A DNA stretch of 6,070 nucleotides from Planctomycetaceae bacterium (GTDB taxonomy: Bacteria > Planctomycetota > Planctomycetia > Pirellulales > JAEUIK01). Position 1 is the first letter of the stretch. Each line of letters begins with the position of its first letter. Shown one piece after another: positions 1 to 5,464 of this stretch. The notes below the pieces were generated by a model that saw only the letters and a list, made by a program, of their open reading frames with translations, searched no databases and was not told where the DNA came from. The stretch spans positions 1 through 6,070 of the forward strand of contig WGDQ01000235.1 in NCBI GenBank assembly GCA_015493185.1. Reading direction: 5' to 3'. The position numbers were made by a program, and so were the translations under genes.

Positions 1-1198
1 CGCCGGCTCGGTGCCCGAAAAGCTGACTTTCCATTAATTCTTGCGGGATGGCGGCACAGTTGACGGCCAGCATCGGTCGATCGGCACGCGGGCTGTTGCG
101 GTGCAGGGCACGGGCTACCAGCTCCTTGCCGCTGCCGCTTTCGCCGCGGATAAGCACTGAACCGGTGGCGTGGGCCAGCCGCTGGATTTTCGACTTCAAG
201 TCGAGCATCGGCTTGCTTTCGCCCACCAACTCATCGAAGTCGCCGCTTTGCGCTTGCAGTCGGCGGTAGTTGGTTTCGAGCCGCTGGTCGTGTCGGGCCC
301 GGGCCAGTGCCACAGCCATGATGTTGGCCAACGAGATCGCGAACTCGAAGTGCGCCTGGCGGAACCGGCCATCACGGCGATAAACGTGAACCGCGCCAAT
401 CACATTGCCCCCCACCACCAGTGGCACGCAAAGCCCATCGGCAAATTCGTCCAGGGCTGCCTGCGAATCGTCGGTTGCCGTGCGCTGGTTGGCAATCCAA
501 ACCGCTTGCCGTTGGTTGAGCACCATATGGGTAAGCGTGTCGCTCAATTGTTGGGGCTCGTTGTCGGTTTCGGGCAGCACCTGTTGAACAGTCAGGCGGC
601 CATCGTCGCTCACGTGCAAAAAGCCCACGAGCGAGGCCTCGGTTTCGGCATGCATCAGCTCGAGCGAATAACGAATCACCTCGGCCGGTTCGCCGCAGCC
701 CAGCAGCTTGATCGCCAACTGATACAGCAGCAACAAGCGCTGTGCCTGCTGCGGCTCTTGAATCATGGCCAAGACGTTGAGGCCGCTTTCTCGCGGATCG
801 ACCGGCGAGTTGCGAACCACGGTTTGCCGGGCGTCGTCTTTCACCTCGACGTGCACCGTGGGCGAAATAGTGCTTTGGTGGAAAGCGAACTCCGACGCCC
901 CGATGCGCAACCGATGCCCTTCGTCGAGAATGGCCTCGTCGATTTTCTGGTCGTTCACGAACGTGCCGTTGCGGCTTTGCGCATCACGAACATGCCAGCG
1001 GCCATCTTGCTCAAACAGCGTGGCATGCACTCGCGAACAAAGAGGGTCGCTCAACACGATATCGCAGTCGGAGCCGCGACCGATGCAGTTTTCGCGGCCA
1101 CGCTGCAACAAATAGTGGTTGCCGGCGCGCGGACCGACCGTCATGGTCAGATACGAATAAACGCTATCGGCACGCTCGGTTTGCAAGTCGGATGACAT
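1..1198 (-). CDS. FHA-GAF sigma54-interacting transcriptional regulator, C-terminus cut by window edge
   Basis: Reading the minus strand from ATG at 1198 gives 399 uninterrupted codons to the left edge. Residues about 15-108 are an FHA domain: Gly40-Arg41, Ser43, the SRVH motif (Ser55, His58) and SRNGTF (Asn77-Gly78) are the usual phosphothreonine-binding and fold residues. Residues about 150-300 look like a GAF sensor domain. Residues about 323-399 begin an AAA+ sigma54-activator domain: VGES near 325, Walker A GESGSGKE at 352-359, then NCAAIP and QLFGHRAG. The next codon starts with G, consistent with the Ala of GAFTGA, so the cut falls inside the sigma54-contact loop. Walker B, the arginine finger and any HTH lie outside. 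By family knowledge such proteins use ATP to open sigma54-RNA polymerase complexes; here FHA takes the N-terminal place of a receiver domain, which suggests Ser/Thr-kinase input (inference). An in-frame TAA at 1223-1225 limits the start to ATG 1198 or GTG 1204. No Shine-Dalgarno is visible. Confidence 0.93.
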   Translation of the reverse strand, partial: MSSDLQTERADSVYSYLTMTVGPRAGNHYLLQRGRENCIGRGSDCDIVLSDPLCSRVHATLFEQDGRWHVRDAQSRNGTFVNDQKIDEAILDEGHRLRIGASEFAFHQSTISPTVHVEVKDDARQTVVRNSPVDPRESGLNVLAMIQEPQQAQRLLLLYQLAIKLLGCGEPAEVIRYSLELMHAETEASLVGFLHVSDDGRLTVQQVLPETDNEPQQLSDTLTHMVLNQRQAVWIANQRTATDDSQAALDEFADGLCVPLVVGGNVIGAVHVYRRDGRFRQAHFEFAISLANIMAVALARARHDQRLETNYRRLQAQSGDFDELVGESKPMLDLKSKIQRLAHATGSVLIRGESGSGKELVARALHRNSPRADRPMLAVNCAAIPQELMESQLFGHRAG

Positions 1199-1204
1199 AA
1201 ACAC

Positions 1205-1210
1205 ATTGTA
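1205..1210 (-). promoter_or_regulatory. Possible -10 element (TACAAT) just before the regulator start
   Basis: On the minus strand TACAAT occupies 1210-1205 and matches TATAAT at five of six positions. It ends only six bases before the ATG at 1198. No good -35 hexamer sits 16-18 bases further up. If it is used, transcription would start at or next to the start codon, giving a leaderless mRNA, which would fit the missing Shine-Dalgarno. This is a weak prediction from one hexamer. Confidence 0.2.
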
Positions 1211-1522
1211 ACGAATCAAGTGTTAGCAACCGGCGCGATGCAATGTTTTCGCTTTCCGCCCTCGCCCGCCATGATTGCCAACGTACGAGAAACGCAAAAG
1301 TTGAGAGAATGAATCGTGAAAAATGCCGTGTGGATGTGCCGAAACGTAGGCCGGGAGAAAAAGAAGACGCACATTCTAAAACGTCTTACACGCTGCACAG
1401 GCAAATCGGATCTGCGAACCATGAGGATTTTGGCGACCGTTCGACCGACGGGCAAGCCTCGGTTCGTGTTCATTTTCACAGGCATTTGGCACGCTAGCTT
1501 GCGCGGTAACAAAAGCGGACAG

Positions 1523-1596
1523 AACCGGTTGTCGCAACCCAGTCTGCAACAACACCCACCACAAGGCAACGCAGGCAGGTTGTGCAATGACCGGTT
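1523..1596. repeat. Imperfect inverted repeat built on AACCGGT
   Basis: The left arm at 1523-1539 begins AACCGGT and ends GCAACC. The right arm at 1578-1596, read on the other strand, begins AACCGGT and ends GCACAACC. About 14 of 19 positions match, with a 38-nt spacer. It could be a weak hairpin or a remnant repeat; chance is also possible in such GC-rich DNA. Confidence 0.25.
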
Positions 1597-1928
1597 CGGC
1601 CGAGATGCCGGCGGACCGAAACGGCCATGCCGCACACGAGCCGAACGTACCTGCCAAGGCGGTGGAGTTTGCCGATGAAAGCGTCGCAACGTGCGTCAGG
1701 ATGTGGCCGTGCGTCGTGTGACAACCCGCCGTGAGTACCGGTGTTTGCGTGCGGCGGTGGCTTGTCAGTACGCAGGCGCCGGCTCTGGTACCCTGAGCCT
1801 CCGATATAGCTCGTGCACGATGCGAGCCGTGCGAGGGGGGACATGCTGGCCGAAAGCCCCAAAAAAAGTGACCCAGGAAGGATGCGATCGCCAAGAACCG
1901 CCGATTGCCCGACGACGTAGAAGACCAC

Positions 1929-1947
1929 GGTCGTCAGTGTGACGACC
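1929..1947. repeat. Perfect 8-bp inverted repeat with 3-base centre
   Basis: GGTCGTCA at 1929-1936 and TGACGACC at 1940-1947 are exact reverse complements separated by GTG. The 19-bp element is symmetrical enough to be a dimeric-regulator operator or a tight hairpin. It lies about 340 bp before the protease start and 730 bp before the regulator start, with no U-run on either side to make it an intrinsic terminator. The symmetry is certain; any function is inference. Confidence 0.4.
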
Positions 1948-2163
1948 AGAGGCAGTCCAGCTTGCCTAGCTGTACAAGAGAGTGGTTTTTTCGCTAGGTA
2001 CCGCTTACGCCTGCCCGACCGAATGTCGTGTATTGGCATGAACGTAAGGCCAAGGGCAGTCCTAAGAAACGAACGCTCGGGTCGGGCAATTGGGCCAAAG
2101 TTCCGCATTGCGACGAGACGCTCGATTGCGGGGGCGTGCGTCGGCGCCGCACGGGCATTGGGC

Positions 2164-2192
2164 TTGCCTCGCTGTGCGGAAGCGGCTAGTAT
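2164..2192 (+). promoter_or_regulatory. Candidate housekeeping promoter for the protease gene
   Basis: TTGCCT at 2164-2169 and TAGTAT at 2187-2192 match four of six positions each of the sigma70-type -35 and -10 consensus, with the preferred 17-base spacer. The predicted start near 2199 would give a 5' leader of roughly 85-90 nt before the protease ATG at 2286. Position and spacing are good but the hexamers are only moderate matches. Confidence 0.4.
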
Positions 2193-2212
2193 GGCAATAA
2201 CTCTTTTCTTTG

Positions 2213-2293
2213 ATGGAACTTAGGGCGATCTCTTTTCGGTCACGTCTTGTTCCTTTTTTAGAGACGCACATACCAAGGATTTGCGATGGGTAG
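2213..2293 (+). other. Possible 26-codon upstream frame overlapping the protease start
   Basis: ATG at 2213 opens a 26-codon frame (beginning MELRAISFR) that ends at TAG 2291-2293, inside the first codons of the protease, which starts at 2286 in another frame. A stop overlapping the next start is the geometry of translational coupling. There is no Shine-Dalgarno before 2213 and the composition says nothing, so it may be a chance frame. Confidence 0.15.
2275..2279 (+). promoter_or_regulatory. Shine-Dalgarno AAGGA of the protease gene
   Basis: AAGGA at 2275-2279 lies six bases before ATG 2286, a normal spacing. It is the only clear ribosome-binding site in the window and supports 2286 as the start, as does the signal peptide that begins there. 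Confidence 0.6.
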
Positions 2294-4343
2294 TACGAAC
2301 TGCACGTTGAACCGCCGGGCAGGTTTTCGGCTCGCTGTTTTGTTTCTCGTGAGCGTGGGCGTACTTTCCCACTCGGCATGGGCTGAGCTACGTGGTCCGA
2401 CGGCGCAAGATCGGCAGATTACGTTGGCCGTCGTGTCGCTACTGAAACGAGGACATCTCACGCGGCACGAGGTCGACGACGAGAAATCGGAGCGCTGCCT
2501 AAAAGGGTTTCTGAAGACCCTCGACCCGATGAAGCTCTACTTCTATCAGTCGGATATCGACGACTTCAACCAGTCGGCGACGGAGCTCGACGACCAGTTC
2601 CGCCGGGGCGACATCAGCTTCGCCTATAAGGTGTTCAACACCTTTCTTCAGCGAATCGACGAGCGAGTGGCGATGATCGACGAGCTGTTGCAGATGAAGC
2701 ACGACTTCACCGTGGATGAAGAAATGGTGATCGACCGCGACGCCGCGCGCTATCCGCGCGACGGTGCCGAGGCACGCGAACGGTGGCGCAAACGGATCAA
2801 ATACGATCTGTTGGTGCAGAAAGCCGACGGCCTCGAAGGGCAAGAGGCCATCGACAAGCTGCACCGGCGCTATCACAGTTTCGCACGCCGGATGCACCAG
2901 ACCGATCACGATGAGTTGCTCGAAATGTATCTGACAGCGCTCACATCGGGCTACGATCCGCACACCAATTACATGTCGCCCAGCACGCTGGAAAATTTCG
3001 AGATCCAAATGCGATTGCAGCTCGATGGCATCGGGGCCGCGTTGCAATCGGTCGACGGCTACACGATCGTCAGCAAGATCATTCCCGGCGGTGCAGCCGA
3101 TAAGGACGGACGCCTGAAGCCCGAAGACCAGATTGTGGGTGTAGGGCAGGGCACCGACGGCGAAATCGTCGACGTTGTCGACATGAAACTATCGGACGTG
3201 GTGGCCATGATCCGTGGCAAACGCGGCACCGTGGTGCGTCTGAAAGTAAAGCCTGCTGGTGAAACCGGAACGAAAATTTACAACATCACGCGAGCAAAAA
3301 TCGAGTTGAAAGACAGCGAGGCACGGGCGCATGTGTTCGAAGAAGGACGCAAGCCCGACGGAACACCGTTCAAGATCGGCGTGATCGATCTGCCCAGCTT
3401 CTACATGGACATGACCGGCGCACGGCTGCGCCTGCCCAATTACAAAAGCACTACGCGCGACGTGCGACGTATTCTCGATGAGTTCAGAAACAAAGGCGTC
3501 GATGCGGTGATTATGGACCTGCGGCGCAACGGCGGCGGGTCGCTTACCGAGGCCATCAATCTTACGGGCCTGTTCATTGATCGCGGGCCGGTTGTGCAGG
3601 TGAAAGACGCTGACGGCGAAGTGCAGCACTACGACGATCTCGACCGCGGCACAGCTTGGGACGGGCCGCTACTGGTGCTGGTCAGCAAGCTGAGCGCCAG
3701 TGCGAGCGAAATCTTTGCCGGTGCGATCCAGGACTATCGCCGAGGGTTGATCGTGGGCGACCGCACAACCCACGGCAAGGGCACAGTGCAAACTCTGCGA
3801 GAACTGGGCCGTGAACTGTTTATCGGGCCGAACCCGCCGCAATTGGGCGCGCTGAAGATTACGATGCAAAAATTCTATCGGCCCAGCGGAGATAGCACGC
3901 AGAACCGTGGTGTGGTTTCCGATATCGAACTGCCTTCGCTCACCGAGCATCTGGATATCGGCGAGTCGGACCTCGACTACGCTATGGAGTTCGACCGCGT
4001 GAAGCGTGTGCCATTCCGGCCCGAAAACTACGTGCAGCCCAAGATCGTTCATCAATTGAACATGCTCTCGCGTCAGCGGCGCCAAAACTCTGAAGATTTC
4101 AAAAAAGTGCAGCAACGCATCGAGCGGTATCTTGAACGCAAGAACAAGAAAACCATCACGCTCAACGAAGAGAAGTTCATGGCCCAACGCGAAGCGCTCG
4201 ATAGCGACAAGGACGACCAGGAAGAGCTGCGAGAGCTGGTCGATCCTGCCGACTCTGCAATCAAGCGCGACTACTACATGAACGAGGCGCTGGCGATCAC
4301 GCTCGACTATCTGCGGCTGATGAGCGTGGCGAAGGCCAACTAA
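2286..4343 (+). CDS. prc: Carboxyl-terminal processing protease, Prc/Tsp type (peptidase family S41)
   Basis: This complete 685-aa gene matches E. coli Prc (about 680 aa) in length and layout. Residues 1-33 are a signal peptide: an RR-containing n-region, hydrophobic core 15-28 and an AWA cleavage site, so the enzyme is exported. Residues about 40-240 form the N-terminal helical domain, with LDPMKLYFYQSDIDDF at 79-94 and DPHTNYMSPSTLENF at 224-238. A PDZ domain follows (about 244-330), entered through LDGIGAALQ, then the S41 core (about 360-550) with DLRRNGGGSLTEA and SASASEIFAGAIQDY. By alignment with Prc the catalytic serine is Ser472 and the lysine Lys498 (HGKGTVQ); Asp483 matches the third Prc active-site residue. 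Residues about 560-685 resemble the Prc C-terminal helical domain. Family members clip or degrade envelope proteins from their C-termini, recognised by the PDZ domain. Lys498 is 26 residues after Ser472, against 25 in E. coli Prc as I recall it. The gene appears to stand alone. Confidence 0.97.
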   Translation: MGSTNCTLNRRAGFRLAVLFLVSVGVLSHSAWAELRGPTAQDRQITLAVVSLLKRGHLTRHEVDDEKSERCLKGFLKTLDPMKLYFYQSDIDDFNQSATELDDQFRRGDISFAYKVFNTFLQRIDERVAMIDELLQMKHDFTVDEEMVIDRDAARYPRDGAEARERWRKRIKYDLLVQKADGLEGQEAIDKLHRRYHSFARRMHQTDHDELLEMYLTALTSGYDPHTNYMSPSTLENFEIQMRLQLDGIGAALQSVDGYTIVSKIIPGGAADKDGRLKPEDQIVGVGQGTDGEIVDVVDMKLSDVVAMIRGKRGTVVRLKVKPAGETGTKIYNITRAKIELKDSEARAHVFEEGRKPDGTPFKIGVIDLPSFYMDMTGARLRLPNYKSTTRDVRRILDEFRNKGVDAVIMDLRRNGGGSLTEAINLTGLFIDRGPVVQVKDADGEVQHYDDLDRGTAWDGPLLVLVSKLSASASEIFAGAIQDYRRGLIVGDRTTHGKGTVQTLRELGRELFIGPNPPQLGALKITMQKFYRPSGDSTQNRGVVSDIELPSLTEHLDIGESDLDYAMEFDRVKRVPFRPENYVQPKIVHQLNMLSRQRRQNSEDFKKVQQRIERYLERKNKKTITLNEEKFMAQREALDSDKDDQEELRELVDPADSAIKRDYYMNEALAITLDYLRLMSVAKAN

Positions 4344-4348
4344 CAGTC

Positions 4349-4389
4349 CGCTGTCGCCGAGGCACCAGCGCTTGTTGCTTTCTCTTTGC
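4349..4389 (+). terminator. Terminator-like hairpin after the protease gene
   Basis: Five bases after the stop codon, CGCTG (4349-4353) pairs with CAGCG (4366-4370). A 2x2 internal loop leads to a second GC/GC pairing closed by a CGAG tetraloop. A T-rich but interrupted tract follows (4371-4389, CTTGTTGCTTTCTCTTTGC). Position and shape suit the 3' end of the protease mRNA; the broken U-run makes it a modest intrinsic terminator. Confidence 0.5.
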
Positions 4390-4577
4390 TCATTTGCCCA
4401 TGTAGGTGCGCGCTCTGCGGAGTCGTCTGCGCGCGATTCGGCAACGCACTTTCCATCTTCTGGCCGAGCCTTCCGTGCGTTTGGGGGTTGTATTCGCCGC
4501 GTCGTAGTTCGGGACTACAGAGGCAGCCAAGTTCGCTGCCAACGCTGAAACGCACCTTGTTGCCGCGCGTCGCGTCG

Positions 4578-4606
4578 AAATCTTCGGAGCGAAGTTTTCT
4601 GTTTTC
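4578..4606 (+). terminator. Hairpin followed by T-rich tract
   Basis: CTTCG (4582-4586) pairs with CGAAG (4590-4594) around GAG. After a T-T mismatch, AAA (4578-4580) pairs with TTT (4596-4598). The tract TTTTCTGTTTTCT follows on the plus strand, the order expected of an intrinsic terminator in that direction. It lies about 240 nt after the protease stop, so it could be a second terminator or the end of a separate short transcript. Confidence 0.35.
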
Positions 4607-4725
4607 TGACGAGACTGGGCGGCGGCTTCTCTCTGAGTCGTCTCGCGTCATGCAGCTAAGCTTATTGATGCATGGCGACTCAGGCTCGTACAGATGACGA
4701 ACGGTGTGCATCAGAGAACATCGTG

Positions 4726-4748
4726 TGCGGCACGAGGCTCGCGGCGCA
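4726..4748 (-). terminator. Imperfect hairpin downstream of the small membrane-protein gene
   Basis: TGCGGCACGA (4726-4735) and TCGCGGCGCA (4739-4748) form a ten-position stem with two mismatches and a GGC loop. It begins about 38 nt past the stop of the minus-strand gene ending at 4787. No U-run follows on the minus strand, so it could only be an atypical terminator or mRNA 3' structure. Confidence 0.25.
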
Positions 4749-4786
4749 AGCAATCCCCGTGCGATCAGCGCCCGGCCTGCCAATAG

Positions 4787-4900
4787 TCAGAAGCCGCCGC
4801 GCACCCAAAGGTAGGCCAGCACGCAGAGCAGTGGGAAAAGAACGAACACGGCGGCATATGTGTAGATCGACGTCCACACCTGTCGGGGCCAGCGTGCCAT
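4787..4900 (-). CDS. Small single-pass membrane protein, 37 aa, unknown function
   Basis: On the minus strand, ATG at 4898-4900 opens a 37-codon frame ending in TGA at 4787-4789. The start is MARWPRQVW and the end is LAYLWVRGGF. Residues 12-33 are an unbroken hydrophobic run rich in aromatics with one proline (Pro23), long enough to span a membrane. Arg3 and Arg6 precede it and Arg34 follows it; the positive-inside rule mildly favours the N-terminus in the cytoplasm. Twenty-nine of 37 codons end in G or C, and Trp/Tyr/Val/Leu are disposed as in real small membrane proteins, which sets it apart from the chance frames nearby. No other in-frame ATG lies between it and the preceding in-frame stop at 5138-5140. 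No Shine-Dalgarno is visible. It lies on the same strand as the gene ending at 5465 but 564 nt away. I cannot name a family; small accessory subunits of membrane complexes have this form, but that is only analogy. Confidence 0.65.
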   Translation of the reverse strand: MARWPRQVWTSIYTYAAVFVLFPLLCVLAYLWVRGGF

Positions 4901-4981
4901 GGCAGTGATCGTGTGGTTGGGGGGAGGGAAATCAGTAAAGTGTCGGTCGAAGTCGCTGAAAGATAGTGTGTCTGAGATGCC

Positions 4982-4994
4982 CAGCGATTCGCTG
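4982..4994. repeat. Perfect 6+1+6 palindrome
   Basis: CAGCGA (4982-4987) and TCGCTG (4989-4994) are exact reverse complements around one base. It lies 82-94 bp before the start of the small minus-strand gene, where an operator could sit. A 12-bp symmetry can easily arise by chance, so function is only suggested by position. Confidence 0.25.
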
Positions 4995-5435
4995 TCGGCA
5001 AGCCGTACATTCTTTTTTTCCGACCAGGCGTTTGCCGAACGACGTCGGCGATCACAGACGCTACTTTTTGGTCGTGACTTGCAAGCCGGTGTCGTGTCGC
5101 ATCGGCCCGTTGTGACGAGTCGGCGGCAAACAATAGTTCATTTCATTATCCGCCAGTTTTTGGATGTCGCCAAGGGCGCCAAAGGCGAATGTTGTGCGCC
5201 CAGCTTTGCGAATCGTGTGCAGACCTCCGGAGGCCGTTTCTCTCGGCATTCTTTGGTCTTCTTGACGATACAGCACGCGTATCTGCGGTGTAGGATGTTC
5301 GTCGGTGCTTGCGCGACCGCGAAAGTCCCTTCGCCTCGTTTGGTGGCGGCCGCCAATGAAGCCCCGGTTTCTTGCGGCCCGTTGCCGCGCAAAATTGCCG
5401 CAGTCGTGCTGAGTGCGCCGGTGGTTGGCACGGAG

Positions 5436-5462
5436 GTCGAGGCTCAGCCGCGCAGCCTCGGC
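5436..5462 (-). terminator. GC-rich hairpin directly after the right-hand gene
   Basis: CGAGGCT (5438-5444) and AGCCTCG (5454-5460) form a perfect 7-bp stem with a 9-base loop. A wobble pair and a G-C pair extend it to 5436-5462, so it starts about two bases beyond the stop codon of the minus-strand gene ending at 5465. There is no U-run on the minus strand. It fits a hairpin-only terminator or a 3'-end stabilising structure. Confidence 0.45.
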
Positions 5463-5464
5463 GA

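Larger units (their letters stand above)
1199..2285. other. Long divergent intergenic region, no convincing gene
   Basis: This 1087-nt gap separates the minus-strand regulator from the plus-strand protease. Open frames exist on both strands (up to about 200 codons on the minus strand, 1494-2108), but they overlap one another, have Cys/Arg/His-rich mixed composition, show no recognisable domain and lack ribosome-binding sites, as expected of chance frames in GC-rich DNA. What can be pointed to are a promoter-like pair near 2164-2192, a perfect inverted repeat at 1929-1947, a 10-bp palindrome TCGTGCACGA at 1811-1820, an imperfect inverted repeat at 1523-1596 and a short upstream frame ending in the protease start. 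A decayed gene or an untranslated RNA cannot be excluded. Confidence 0.6.
4344..4786. other. Intergenic region between convergent genes, rich in short hairpins
   Basis: This 443-nt stretch lies between the protease stop and the stop of the small minus-strand gene. A 147-codon minus-strand frame spans it (4340-4783) but is hydrophilic, without a domain or ribosome-binding site, and reads into the protease stop, so I do not call it. Visible structures are hairpins at 4349-4370, 4504-4518 (GTAGT/ACTAC), 4522-4540 (GGCAGC/GCTGCC), 4578-4598, 4607-4650 (CGAGAC/GTCTCG plus a bulged TGA/TCA extension) and 4726-4748. I recognise no tRNA, tmRNA, RNase P or SRP RNA motif. A small RNA or a long structured 3' UTR is possible. 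Confidence 0.5.
4901..5464. other. Intergenic region, little recognisable content
   Basis: This 564-nt gap lies between two minus-strand genes. Chance frames occur on both strands (a 197-codon plus frame at 4899-5492; minus frames of 71-126 codons) with no domain, no ribosome-binding site and unlike composition. The visible elements are the palindromes at 4982-4994 and 5224-5233 (CCTCCGGAGG) and the hairpin at 5436-5462 that follows the right-hand gene. I see no convincing promoter for the small membrane-protein gene. Confidence 0.55.

Noticed and set aside
170..1195. 341-codon plus-strand open frame
   Set aside because: It lies entirely antisense to the FHA-GAF-AAA+ gene, whose domains are unmistakable. 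The long antisense frame is a by-product of GC-biased codon use.
1494..2108. 204-codon minus-strand frame in the divergent gap
   Set aside because: Mixed Cys/Arg/His-rich composition, no domain, no ribosome-binding site, and competing frames of similar length on both strands. Only one hydrophobic patch was kept as a low-interest finding.
2499..3047. 182-codon minus-strand frame (with similar ones at 3189-3629 and 3669-4187)
   Set aside because: All are antisense to conserved parts of the S41 protease gene.
4408..4434. GCGCGC at 4408-4413 and 4429-4434 as a terminator stem
   Set aside because: The loop is 15 bases, the hexamer is self-complementary and so pairs anywhere, and no T-run follows.
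4340..4783. 147-codon minus-strand frame after the protease
   Set aside because: Hydrophilic, without domain or ribosome-binding site, and it reads across the protease stop and terminator-like hairpin.
5061..5276. 71-codon minus-strand frame
   Set aside because: Part of it (FAFGALGDIQKLADNEMNY) looks protein-like, but the ends do not, there is no ribosome-binding site, and I know no related family. Too weak to call without conservation data.
5422..5444. Second sigma54-like site, TTGGCACG at 5425-5432
   Set aside because: Ten bases after the GG the sequence is GA, not GC, so the -12 element is missing; it also overlaps the hairpin after the right-hand gene.
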